NCBI GenBank assembly: GCA_964346815.1
Contig: CAYFWF010000023.1
Location: forward strand, 1-64,000
Reading direction: 5' to 3'
Origin: CAYFWF01 sp964346815
GTDB lineage: Bacteria; Acidobacteriota; Aminicenantia; Aminicenantales; Aminicenantaceae
Length of the DNA: 64,000 nucleotides
Part shown: positions 15,605 through 25,077 of the stretch, piece after piece
Position numbering within the stretch: the first letter of the stretch is position 1
How the letters are laid out: each line of letters opens with the position of its first letter
Notes under the pieces: generated by a model
Told to the model about the DNA's origin: nothing
The model's database searches: none
The model's input: the letters and a program-made list of their open reading frames with translations, nothing else
Program-made: the position numbers and the translations under genes

Positions 15605-17722
15605 ATGAAATGTCCCAAATGCCAGGCTGAGATTTTGGATGATTCCCGATTCTGCAGCAAATGCGGAACACCTATCCATCCGGGAGATAAAGCTTTTCTG
15701 TCCCACACACGCACCATCCTCAGACCGGTTGCTGAACTGGAAGCAGGAACTGAGCTTGCAGAAAAGTACAAGATTATCGATGTGGTGGGTAAAGGAGGCA
15801 TGGGAATCGTTTATAAGGCCGAGGACACAAGGCTCAAGCGGAATGTTGCTCTCAAGTTTCTGCCGCCGGGGCTGACAAAGGATAAAGAAGCCAGGGATCG
15901 TTTCGTTCTTGAAGCCCAGGCGGCTGCAGCCCTTTCGCATCCCAACATCTGCACCATTCATGAGATCGATGAGGAGGTAGGCAGGTCCTTCATCGTGATG
16001 GAGTATGTGGAAGGAGAGAGTCTGAAAAACAAAATAGACAAAGGTCCGATCGCAATCGAAGAAGCGGTCGATACAGCCATTCAGGTGGCTGAAGGATTGG
16101 AAGAAGCCCACAGGAAAGAAATTGTTCACCGGGATATCAAAAGCGCCAACATCATGATCACGGAAAAAGGCCAGGCCAAGATCATGGATTTCGGATTGGC
16201 CAAGGTCAAGGGGGGCACACTCCTGACAAGAGAAGGAACGACTCTGGGCACAGTGGCCTACATGTCACCCGAGCAAGCCCGAGGCGAGGAGGTCGACCAC
16301 CGAACGGATATATGGTCTTTGGGTATCGTTCTTTACGAAATGCTCAGCGGGCAGCTCCCGTTCGTGGGAGACCGCGAAGCCTCTATCCTCTATTCTGTCG
16401 TTCATGAAGAAGCCAAGCCTGTCACAGCCTGGAATCCAAAGATTTCCTCAGAACTCCAGCAAATCATCGACCGTTGCTTGAAGAAAAAACCAGAGGCTCG
16501 CTATCGATCCACGGCTGATTTCCTGAGAAATCTTCATAAGTACAAAGACAGCCTTAGAGCCGAGGAATTGGGTGCTTTTTCATTCCGATCATCTCTCCGA
16601 AAAATGTGCAAGCCCATTGTGGCTGTCCCAGCACTCCTCATCATCGCTGCCATCGCCGTGGCTGCTGTCTGGTTCTTCAACCGGCAGGCTAAGATCCATT
16701 GGGCCAAGGAAGTCATTCTGCCGAAAGTCGAAGAGCTTGCAGCAGGCGTTGCAGGGGCTGAGACGGATTTCGGTAGAGTCGAAGACTTCTTCATCGATAA
16801 ATACGAAGTCACCAACAGCCAGTACAAAGAATTTGTAGATGCAGGTGGCTATCAAGAAAAAAAATACTGGAAGCACACCTTTATCAAGGACGGTAAAACC
16901 CTCTCCTGGGAAGAGGCTATTGCTGCATTCGTAGACCAGACAGGAAGGCCCGGGCCAGCTACATGGCGCGCCGGGGATTTCCCTCTAGGTCTGGAGAATT
17001 ATCCTGTATCATGAGTGAGCTGGTATGAGGCGGCTGCCTATGCTGAGTTTGCAGGAAAGAGCTTACCGACCAGCCTTCATTGGGGTATTGCTAACGGAGA
17101 AAGAACTCCCCTGCTTCACCGTTGGGGTACATATCGTTCGTATATTTCACAAAAGAGCAATTTTAAAGGCGAGGGTCCGGCTCCTGTAGGAACTCACGAT
17201 GACCCCACCGCTTCCGGAGCATCCGATATGGGCGGCAATGTCTGTGAATGGTGCTGGAATGAAACAGAAGGAGGAAGAGTTATCAGGGGCGGCGCATGGA
17301 ACGACGCTGCTTGCCTGTTCAGCAACAGGAGTCAGATTCCTGCATTTGACAGATCTCCTAAGAATGGCTTCCGGTGTGTCAAATACGTGGATTTTGAAAA
17401 AATCCCTGTACAGGCATTCGAGCCCCATATCCGACAAATGATCGATTTTTACAAGGAAGAGGCGGTCCCTGATTCCATATACAAGATTTACAAAGATCAG
17501 TTCTCCTACGATAAAACAGCCTTGAACGCCCAGATTGAAAGCCGGGACGAGAGTGCCGAAGAATGGATCCAGGAAAGAATTTCGCTTGACACAGCCTCCG
17601 GGAACGAACGGATGGCTGCGTATCTTTTTCTTCCGAGAAACAATTCGACACCTTTTCAAACGATTATTTATTTTCCGGGCCAGAGTTCTTCAGAAACAGA
17701 CTCGAGTCAAAACCTCAAATAA
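15605..17722 (+). pseudogene. Zinc-ribbon Ser/Thr kinase with SUMF domain, broken by TGA and 3' truncated
   Basis: The start is ATG 15605 (MKCPKCQAEI) with GGGGAGG upstream. The frame encodes a zinc ribbon, an apparently intact kinase (GKGGMG loop, HRDIKSANIM, DFGLA, SPEQ), a membrane helix (about 340-360) and the start of a formylglycine-generating-enzyme-like (SUMF) domain. At 17012-17014 a TGA interrupts this domain. The same frame continues without a shift (YPVS-stop-VSWYEAAAYAEFAGK) to TAA 17722. The family normally has Gly at the stop position, so one G-to-T change in GGA explains it. After the SUMF part the frame enters the beginning of an alpha/beta-hydrolase-like region (YLFLPRNNSTPFQTIIYFPG) and then stops, so the hydrolase domain is also lost. 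The first part could still give a 469-residue kinase. Confidence 0.8.
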
Positions 17723-17878
17723 GGCGACATCGAAGTCATTGCAGCCGGCCTGGAGAAATATACCGGAACCCGCTTCAAGACCTTGGGTTAGGTAGTGTCT
17801 CAAGCAGTTTTTGAGCTTTCATTTTTTATCTCCTTTTTATGTTCGAATGTAAGCGTGTTTTTTTTCATATAAAAATCC

Positions 17879-17907
17879 TTGACAAACCCAGTGCAAGGTT
17901 TTAAAAT
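17879..17907 (+). promoter_or_regulatory. Sigma-70-type promoter for the gene at 17984
   Basis: TTGACA (17879-17884), a 17-base spacer and TAAAAT (17902-17907) give a near-consensus promoter. The predicted transcription start is near 17914, about 70 bases before the ATG at 17984. Confidence 0.65.
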
Positions 17908-17924
17908 TGCTAGAATATATATAG

Positions 17925-17945
17925 AATCTATAGTATTTATAGATT
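17925..17945. promoter_or_regulatory. Perfect 8-bp inverted repeat just downstream of the promoter
   Basis: AATCTATA (17925-17932) and TATAGATT (17938-17945) are exact reverse complements around a 5-base centre. The dyad lies about 11-32 bases after the predicted transcription start, a typical repressor-operator position. It could also act as a 5' leader hairpin. Confidence 0.45.
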
Positions 17946-17983
17946 ATGCTAAATTTAAAAGGAGTTCTTAAGGATAGAACATC

Positions 17984-18523
17984 ATGAGAAATTTCACACA
18001 GGAACATTCATCGTTGATCGGGATTTTCCTGATCATGGCAATGGCAACGACCGTTTTGACAGCTCTAGCAGAAGAGCCCTTCGCACCGAAAGTCGATCTT
18101 CCAAAGAATCTCGACAATCGTGACATGTGGGTCAATCTGGTCAATCAGTGGGTCGTCCCCAGTAAAGAAGAAGTGGGCATTCCTGCTTATCCGGGTTCAG
18201 TCATCGTTGCTTTAAAAGAGAAAAGTTGGATGGAAGCCAACGGGGAAAAAATGGATACCTTGCCGGCTATAACTCTGGCTACCAAGGATGAACCGGCGAA
18301 AGTTACAGCCTTCTACAAAGAAAAGCTTGCCGACTGGAAGCATAAAAACCAGATGGACATGTTCGACATTTTCTGGACCGGAAAAGATGAATTCAACAAT
18401 ATGGACGTTACAGAAAGCGCAACCACTCCCAATGTGGTCATCATGGGAGCTTTTTCTGCCCAGACGGATTTTCTGCCCGGAGCCAAAACAGCAATAACCA
18501 TTGTCTACAAACCCGTGAAATGA
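17984..18523 (+). CDS. Secreted protein of unknown function (179 residues)
   Basis: The product has an N-terminal signal peptide (hydrophobic stretch around 11-30, ending TALAEEP). A compact domain follows, with the patterns GIPAYPGSVIVALKEK, ITLATKDEPAKVTAFYKEKL and a C-terminal PGAKTAITIVYKP. The A-K-V-x-x-F-Y segment is typical of small periplasmic domains that appear in many hypothetical lipoproteins. I cannot name the family. The gene has a strong promoter and an operator-like dyad upstream and stands alone between remnants, so it looks individually regulated. The ribosome binding site is weak: AGGA lies about 10 bases before the ATG, and a better AAGGAG is farther away. Confidence 0.65.
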   Translation: MRNFTQEHSSLIGIFLIMAMATTVLTALAEEPFAPKVDLPKNLDNRDMWVNLVNQWVVPSKEEVGIPAYPGSVIVALKEKSWMEANGEKMDTLPAITLATKDEPAKVTAFYKEKLADWKHKNQMDMFDIFWTGKDEFNNMDVTESATTPNVVIMGAFSAQTDFLPGAKTAITIVYKPVK

Positions 18524-18527
18524 TCAT

Positions 18528-18644
18528 CTGATCATTGTTCCGCTCGGTGAATCGATCCGGTTCGAGCTGGCTTTCGATGCCGCAGAAGATCCCATTTTCT
18601 TGCGCTTCCGGGATTATCGCAGCGAAGGGCAGTTGAAATTTTGA
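18528..18644 (+). pseudogene. C-terminal remnant of an unidentified protein
   Basis: Directly after the 17984 gene, a frame of 38 residues ends at TGA 18642-18644. It reads like the end of a globular secreted protein (VPLGESIRFELAFD, then EDPIFLRFRDYRSEGQLKF). It has no start codon or ribosome binding site of its own. I read it as the surviving end of a deleted gene. The family is not identified. Confidence 0.35.
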
Positions 18645-18692
18645 TTGCAGCCCATTAGAATTTTATTACCGTTAGCTAATAGAGGAGGGACT

Positions 18693-20867
18693 ATGTCTGG
18701 TCCTAAATTATCTGTGTTTCTGGTCAGCTTTTTATTGGCAGTTCTTTTACCGAATGGGATTCTTTCTTTCGGAGATCAAAGCCAAAATCATTATGTGTCG
18801 GTCGATGAGCTCATCCGAGACCTCGATGGAGACTGGGAAAGGGCGTTCGAATATGTCAGAGATCATGTGCGTTTCGAACCCTCTCCCTACTGCCTAAAGT
18901 CCTCACAGGGAGTGTTGTGGGGTTCGAGCGGGAATGCCAAGGAACAGGCCGTTCTGCTGCTCGATGTTTTGCAGATATTTGGAGAGGAAGCCCGACTGGT
19001 TTCGGGTCGACTCGACAATGAAAAATCTGCCTTGTTGATAAACTCTCTTTTCCCCCAAGATAAAAGAAACGGTTTTTCTTATGCCGAAGATGTCCTCATT
19101 TCCCAGCCATCCGCAGAGGAGAACCTTCTTTCCAATGTCAGAGATCATTTTTGGATTCAAATTCATAAAGATGATCGATGGCTGGATCTCGATCCGGTTT
19201 TTCCCGATACCGTTCCAGGAATGGCATTTGCCAAGGTTGAAAAGACCTATCCTGTCCAGAACGAAGATTTTTTTCCTAAAATGATGATCTCTCTGAGTGT
19301 TGAAAAAGAAAGGGCAAGAGAAGATGTCTTGATGATGGAGGAGAGACTCCAAGCCCTGTCTAATCAGCCGGTAACCCTGTCGATTTCCACCAGATTTCAG
19401 GAGTCCGAGGGGAAAGGAAAATCCGGAGGCTCTCCCGGTGGGGTATTCGGAGGTCTGAGCCGGAGTGCATCGGGGAAGAAAAAAGCGAAAGGGTTGGAGG
19501 CAGTTTATCTGGCCGAATTGAAAATAGGGGAAGGAAGAAAAGTTTCCGGTGAATTCAGGGAAGAAGTTCTTGGCCCATCGAAAAAAGCTCCAGTTGAAAA
19601 TCCCATAAAAAGAATTTGGCTCAACTTCCGGTTGACAGGGGAGGGAAAAGTTTTGCTCGAAAGGGAACGTATCCTCTTCGAAAAAATCCGGAAATCTGAC
19701 GAACTGCCCCTTTTCCAAAGACATTCCATTCTCGTCACCGCCAACGCCATTCCCCTCGAAGCATGGGAGGAGAAGCTCCAGAAAGTATCCGATGCCCGTT
19801 TGCTGGATGAGATCAGAACAGGTGTCGAGGAAGTCAAATCAGGTGTAAAATCCAAGAAGGACAGGAACATTCTATTGAGCGAAAGCCTTTCTCTCGAAGA
19901 AAAAATCGGGCCTGAATTAGGACATTTGATCAGCATGATCTTCGCATATTCCTCGGATTCTCTCACGGAAGATGCTGGAGAATCCCTGTCCGTGTACAGT
20001 TATTATGACCTGCCTCGCATCGTTATCTATTCGATCGAGGGGAATGGAAAAACCGTTGCGACAAGCATGGATCTCAGGCATGACAGCATCTCGGCCGTGC
20101 CGTACCCCGGGCAGGCCATCGCGATGGGGGAGACCTTCTTGTACGGGAGGGGTGTGTTCGAGTCGGTCCTGGAGGGTAAAATCCTCGAGCTGTTCTCGGG
20201 AAAAAAGGCTTTGACCACAGCGTTTATCATGCAGGAGGCGGCAAAACGTAAAGTTCCCATCCGCTTTTATTCTGAGCTGGAAAAGCAGGAGCTGGAAAAG
20301 TTGGCAATGCCTGACCATGTGCGAAACAGAGCCTTGCAAGCCATTGCATCGGGCTCCATATTGATCGTTCCAGAGAGAAGTGTCCGGTTCGAAGGAAAAA
20401 ACCGCTGGGGATGGTGGGAGATCGATCCGTGGACTAGGGAGGCAGTAGGTGTTCTCGATACAGGACTTCACCAGGCTATGCTGCAAAGGACCGTTCTCGA
20501 TACCGAAGGGATGCTGGACTCGAAAATGGGTTTTGCCATTGGGGCCATAACCGGCGCTGTAGATACGCAGTGGATGCTGGCCGGCATGGTGTTGAAATAC
20601 GGAGAGTTGAATAAAAAGGCTCTTCAGGAGATCAAATCCTATATGAAACAAATAAAAGCCTACATGTGCCCCGAGTTCGAAAAATCCGCATCCGTGAGTC
20701 TCGCTTCCGTCACGGTCGTCGATATAGAGGACTGTTACAAAAAAGAATTTTCTTGGGGATACGAGGCAGGAGTCAAGATCGATATGGGATGGTGTCAGGC
20801 CTTTGCCAAGGGATTCGGTTGTGCATCCACCACCATCCTGAATCATTATCTGAGCCAGTATGAATGA
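18693..20867 (+). CDS. Exported transglutaminase-like protein lacking the usual catalytic Cys
   Basis: The start is ATG 18693, preceded by GAGGAGGGA. An upstream TTG at 18645 is poor. The 724-residue product has a signal peptide (to about residue 28) and then a transglutaminase-like fold at about 35-175. The usual G-D-C-x-x-x-A nucleophile motif is GNAKEQA here, so the Cys is Ala. The HFW and LDPVFPD segments that would carry the His and Asp are kept, so a binding rather than catalytic role is likely. A Gly/Ser-rich low-complexity linker lies near residue 255. The C-terminal 80 residues are helical with five cysteines (MCPEFEK, DCYKK, WCQAF, GCAS). It is followed after 40 bases by the vWA protein and probably shares its transcript. 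Confidence 0.65.
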   Translation: MSGPKLSVFLVSFLLAVLLPNGILSFGDQSQNHYVSVDELIRDLDGDWERAFEYVRDHVRFEPSPYCLKSSQGVLWGSSGNAKEQAVLLLDVLQIFGEEARLVSGRLDNEKSALLINSLFPQDKRNGFSYAEDVLISQPSAEENLLSNVRDHFWIQIHKDDRWLDLDPVFPDTVPGMAFAKVEKTYPVQNEDFFPKMMISLSVEKERAREDVLMMEERLQALSNQPVTLSISTRFQESEGKGKSGGSPGGVFGGLSRSASGKKKAKGLEAVYLAELKIGEGRKVSGEFREEVLGPSKKAPVENPIKRIWLNFRLTGEGKVLLERERILFEKIRKSDELPLFQRHSILVTANAIPLEAWEEKLQKVSDARLLDEIRTGVEEVKSGVKSKKDRNILLSESLSLEEKIGPELGHLISMIFAYSSDSLTEDAGESLSVYSYYDLPRIVIYSIEGNGKTVATSMDLRHDSISAVPYPGQAIAMGETFLYGRGVFESVLEGKILELFSGKKALTTAFIMQEAAKRKVPIRFYSELEKQELEKLAMPDHVRNRALQAIASGSILIVPERSVRFEGKNRWGWWEIDPWTREAVGVLDTGLHQAMLQRTVLDTEGMLDSKMGFAIGAITGAVDTQWMLAGMVLKYGELNKKALQEIKSYMKQIKAYMCPEFEKSASVSLASVTVVDIEDCYKKEFSWGYEAGVKIDMGWCQAFAKGFGCASTTILNHYLSQYE

Positions 20868-20907
20868 GCTCATTTTTGTCTAGAAGGAAAAAATGCGGGG
20901 AGGAAGC

Positions 20908-23900
20908 ATGAAATACCATAAGGTAGAGAGAGTTTTTTTTGTTTTGGTCGGACTGCTGCTGATTACCAGCACGTTGGAAGCCCAGAAGGTCTTGTTCAAA
21001 AGCAATTTTACGGATATCAAGGACAATTGGGAGGTCGTAGACGACGCGGATGCGGAACGGGCGCCGGGAAAATGGCGCTTCGGACTGGCTGATTTTTCCG
21101 GTATTCATAATCGAGACCAGGCCATTGCAACTTCTCTGATTGCGGGAGAAACAGAATGGAGTTACTATACAGTCGAGACGTCTTTGCATATGGCTTCCCC
21201 GCAGGGATATCTGGTCGGCATCATTTGCGGTTATCAGGACCCGGAACATTTTTACATCATCGGCTACAATTTTTACCAGGATCGGTTTGAATTTTTTGCC
21301 CGGACATCGGAGGGATTCGAACTGCTGGATTCTTGTGAGGTGGATTTTCTCGAGACAGTCGATGTCCCGATGCGTTTGGATTATGCTGGTGAGCGTTTAC
21401 GTTTCAGCGCCAATGAGCGTCTGATCTTCGATGTGAACGATGGCCGCTATGCCAGCGGAAGATTCGGATTAGGGGCTTCCGGGCTTCAAGGTTCCAAAAT
21501 CCTGATCGGACCCGTGACCGTGAAATCTCTGGACGCTTCTGTTCTGCCGCCCAGGGAAATCCAAGATCTGCTTGCGCTGAAAAATGGCGTAGAGGTTGTA
21601 TCGAAGACAGAGGTAAGTGCATTCAAGGCCTTGATAGACCATACTTTTTATTTGGATAAGGAGGAAGACCGAGAAGGCTCATCCCTGTCCATAAACGTAC
21701 AGAGAAATCCCTTTCCTCTCGCAGGAATTTTCGCTTTCCCGCAGGAAAAAACCGTCGAGATCCACAGCATTGGTCTGCAGCTGGGATCCCGTTATTTCCC
21801 GAAAGAAATCGAATTCTTGGTTTCTGAGCAAGGTCCGGAGAGCGAGTTCCGATCGCTCGGCACATTTCAGATCGAGCCGGAGAAAGACAGCTACCAGGAA
21901 TTCCCATTCGATCGTGTCAAGGCAAAATACCTGAAAGTAAAATTGCTTTCCCTTTCTGAGCCAAAGGAAAGATACGTTTCGATCGACGAGATGTTCGTCA
22001 AAGGATTTCGAATCGGCTCGGACCCCGGCGCCGGTTCATCCTCAGCTCCTTCGTCCGGCGAGCCAGGAAAGATCCTGTTTGCAGATAATTTCTCATCAGG
22101 CGGTGTCGACAAATGGGAAATTTGGGATGATCCGAATGCAGATGAAACAGAGAGCCAGTGGCGGGTGGTTCTTTCCGAATTCTCGAACATATACACTGAT
22201 CTCGATCACCCGGCGACTTTTCTTGTGACGGGAAAAGAAGATTGGACCAACTACTCCATTCAGACCGATCTGTATGCGGTTCAGAGCGACGGAAATCTTT
22301 CCGGTCCTGTGTTCGGATTCCAAAGCCCAGAAAATTATTATGTGGCGGGTTATAACTTCCAGGAGAATCAATTCGAGTTAGGAGCCCAGACGCCAAACGG
22401 ATTCGAGATTCTAGCGCGTGCCGCAGCTGATTATCCAAGAGCGCAGTGGCTTCCTCTGCGCGTGGATGTTTATGGAGACCGTATTCTTATGCGGTTCGAT
22501 GAAAAGGCGATTTTCGATATCGATGCCGGGGAACCGATCGCCGGCAGGGTAGGAATCGGGACTTCTGCCCTCGAAAGCGGGGCTATCAATTTTAGCGATT
22601 TCCAGGTCGCTTCTTTGGACCAGGGTGTTCTGTCTCAGAGGGAGCTGCAGGACCTTTTGGCATCCAGAAGAGGGGCTGCGGTTATCTACAGAAAATCTAT
22701 ACCTAAAGGGGAAATGTTCGATGACATGCTGGACCATCAGCTCATGGAGGAAGACAGTTTTGGGAATACCTACAGTATCCAACTTTCAGAAGATCCTCTT
22801 CCCCAGGAAGCGGTCTTCTGTTTTCCTCAAGGAAGGTATGCAGAAATCCACAGGATAGGCTTTAAACTTCAGGCGAGAGCCTTTCCGAAAGAAATCAAAT
22901 TCTGGGTTTCGAACCAAACGCCGAAATCCGGCTTCTCCCCATTGACAACCGTTACCATCGAGCCAAAGCGTTATAGTTATCAGGAATTCGAAGTTCCTCC
23001 GACCAGAGCGAAATACCTCAAAATGCAGATCTCGCAGGCGGCAGGCTCTGAAGCGTTGGAAATCCATGAGATATTTGTCAAAGGATATCTTCAAGAATTC
23101 GGGACTCAACAGAAGGAAGCAGGACGTTTGGGTGAAGTCCAGATACAGGAAAAAGAGACGAATGATACGAAGGAGCAGGCGCAGCCTCTTCCTTTGAACA
23201 CTTATCTGGGCGGCAAGGCCTCCAGAGAGGATGTCGATTATTATAAACTTTCGTTGAAGAATCAGCAGGGAAATACCCTGACATTGGTCATGAACAACAT
23301 CGGCATGATGCGACCCGGTTACGTCCTTATGACAGAAGAGGGCACGGTCATCCAACCCTCTCAGGAAGTGGCGGTGGCCAACACCATAGAGGTCAATTAT
23401 GACGTTGTGCCGGATGATTATTTTCTCAGGATCGAGCGTCCGGACTCTTATTTGACCATCGTGTTCGACGACAGCGGCAGCATGAGCTCGAGCGTCGATA
23501 TCGTAAAGAGGATTCTCGGGGGGTATCTGGATAATCTCGGAGAGGGCCTGAACCTCCAGCTCATGAAATACGAGGATGAACCCTATCTTTTGTCGGATTT
23601 TACCCATGATGCTGGCTTATTGAAGCAGGCCATGGAAAAAGAAGTCAGAGGAGGAGGGGGGACCGACACCTTCAAGGGATTGGGGGCGGCAGTGAGGAGT
23701 GTCCGAAAAAAAGAGGGGAATCGGGCTGTCCTTGCCATCTTTGACGTCATCGATTGTTCCGGTAGTATCTGTCTCCAATACTACGTGGATCTGTGGGATG
23801 CAATCTTAGATTCCGGCATAAGCTTTTCCACCATTGCCGTCCAGAGCGGATGGGAATCGACAACGCCCTACTTCGGAAATACCCGGCAGAGGATATTCAA

Positions 23901-24861
23901 AGAAATCGCCTTCGCAAGCAGCGGGCAGTTCTATTTTTCGCCCACAGAGGAAAAGGTCGAACAGAGCGCAGAAATCATATTCAGGCAGCTCACTTCTCCG
24001 GTTGAGTACAGGATCAGAGCAGAGGTGACCCAGAAAGAGAGGAAGCCCGGATCGCTTGCAATCCGTTTCGAGAAGGGAGCGGAGAAAAAAACTTCCCAAA
24101 ACGTGGAACTCATTTTGGATGCATCCAATTCCATGTGGGGACAGATCCAGGGCGTAGCCAAGATTTCCATCGCTAAAAAGGTGCTGGGTCAGATTATCGG
24201 AGAACTACCTGATGAGATGAATGTCGGATTGCGGGTCTATGGTCATAGATACGGGCTCAATGATAAAAGGGCCTGTACGGATACGGAACTGGTGGTCCCG
24301 ATCGGTCCGGTCAATAAAGAGCAGCTGAGGGATACAGTGAATACGATCACTCCCAGGGGCAAAACACCTCTAGTCTATTCCGTGCTCCAGTCCATAAAGG
24401 ATTTTGAAGACCTGGAGAATGGAACCGGCATCCTGATCAGTGACGGAATAGAGAGCTGTGATGGAGATATCGATGCCATCGCTCCCGCTATAAAAGAGGC
24501 CGGACTGGAACTCCAGGTTCACATCGTGGGATTCGACATCAAAGAAATCGAGGCCCGAAAACAGCTGGAAGCGATTGCAAAATCTACGGGTGGCGTTTAC
24601 CTCGACGCCAAGGATTCCCAGGAGCTGCTGTCTTCGCTGGAGCAGACCTTGAAGGTCGAGTTCGTGCTCGTGGATGAGGAAGGAGAGATAAAGGCCAGGG
24701 GAGTAGTCGGCGGTGAACCGGTGCAGATCCTGGAAGGAAATTACACCCTGAGGCTGTTCCTGCAGCCCGAACCTCTCGAGATGGCTGTCACGGTCAGGCC
24801 GGATGAGACAATAAGGCTGACGCTGAAAAAAGAAGCAGAGAAATGGCTGCTGCAAAAATAA
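20908..24861 (+). CDS. Large exported protein with duplicated beta-sandwich modules and two vWA domains
   Basis: The start is ATG 20908 with GGGGAGGA upstream, rather than ATG 20893. The 1317-residue product has a signal peptide ending TLEAQ. Residues 25-205 and 380-560 are clear internal duplicates, each a lectin-like/DUF1080-type sandwich (VLFKSNFTDIKDNWEVVDDADAE and ILFADNFSSGGVDKWEIWDDPNAD). Each is followed by a discoidin-like module ending in a FVKG segment. Next comes a PPC-like beta domain, then a vWA domain with an intact MIDAS start (DDSGSM, near 855) and a second vWA with DASNSM (near 1070). A short beta domain closes the protein. This is an adhesion or extracellular scaffold layout. 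It follows the transglutaminase-like gene directly. Partners are unknown. Confidence 0.75.
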   Translation: MKYHKVERVFFVLVGLLLITSTLEAQKVLFKSNFTDIKDNWEVVDDADAERAPGKWRFGLADFSGIHNRDQAIATSLIAGETEWSYYTVETSLHMASPQGYLVGIICGYQDPEHFYIIGYNFYQDRFEFFARTSEGFELLDSCEVDFLETVDVPMRLDYAGERLRFSANERLIFDVNDGRYASGRFGLGASGLQGSKILIGPVTVKSLDASVLPPREIQDLLALKNGVEVVSKTEVSAFKALIDHTFYLDKEEDREGSSLSINVQRNPFPLAGIFAFPQEKTVEIHSIGLQLGSRYFPKEIEFLVSEQGPESEFRSLGTFQIEPEKDSYQEFPFDRVKAKYLKVKLLSLSEPKERYVSIDEMFVKGFRIGSDPGAGSSSAPSSGEPGKILFADNFSSGGVDKWEIWDDPNADETESQWRVVLSEFSNIYTDLDHPATFLVTGKEDWTNYSIQTDLYAVQSDGNLSGPVFGFQSPENYYVAGYNFQENQFELGAQTPNGFEILARAAADYPRAQWLPLRVDVYGDRILMRFDEKAIFDIDAGEPIAGRVGIGTSALESGAINFSDFQVASLDQGVLSQRELQDLLASRRGAAVIYRKSIPKGEMFDDMLDHQLMEEDSFGNTYSIQLSEDPLPQEAVFCFPQGRYAEIHRIGFKLQARAFPKEIKFWVSNQTPKSGFSPLTTVTIEPKRYSYQEFEVPPTRAKYLKMQISQAAGSEALEIHEIFVKGYLQEFGTQQKEAGRLGEVQIQEKETNDTKEQAQPLPLNTYLGGKASREDVDYYKLSLKNQQGNTLTLVMNNIGMMRPGYVLMTEEGTVIQPSQEVAVANTIEVNYDVVPDDYFLRIERPDSYLTIVFDDSGSMSSSVDIVKRILGGYLDNLGEGLNLQLMKYEDEPYLLSDFTHDAGLLKQAMEKEVRGGGGTDTFKGLGAAVRSVRKKEGNRAVLAIFDVIDCSGSICLQYYVDLWDAILDSGISFSTIAVQSGWESTTPYFGNTRQRIFKEIAFASSGQFYFSPTEEKVEQSAEIIFRQLTSPVEYRIRAEVTQKERKPGSLAIRFEKGAEKKTSQNVELILDASNSMWGQIQGVAKISIAKKVLGQIIGELPDEMNVGLRVYGHRYGLNDKRACTDTELVVPIGPVNKEQLRDTVNTITPRGKTPLVYSVLQSIKDFEDLENGTGILISDGIESCDGDIDAIAPAIKEAGLELQVHIVGFDIKEIEARKQLEAIAKSTGGVYLDAKDSQELLSSLEQTLKVEFVLVDEEGEIKARGVVGGEPVQILEGNYTLRLFLQPEPLEMAVTVRPDETIRLTLKKEAEKWLLQK

Positions 24862-25077
24862 CAGTCTAAAAAATCATTTGACAAATCCTTTCCCATAGAC
24901 CTCCGGCTCTGGATTCTTGTTTGAACAAGGAACGTTTTCAGCAAAGGAGAATGTTCCCATCCAAGGAGCTGAAAAAATTGTTAAGTTAAGGACAGGATAA
25001 GCTTTGCCCGGTCTGCGTTATTTGTGATTGACTATTCTGAGATGAATTGATTATTCTATACCCACCAAGGCGGGACA

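Noticed and set aside
15605..17722. Alternative genetic code with UGA as Gly
   Set aside because: Many intact genes in the window end in TGA with family-typical lengths, and TAG and TAA interrupt other genes in the same way.
17799..17835. Intrinsic terminator after the broken kinase gene (CTCAA-loop-TTGAG then a T run)
   Set aside because: The stem has only 5 A/T-rich pairs and the T run starts too far from it.
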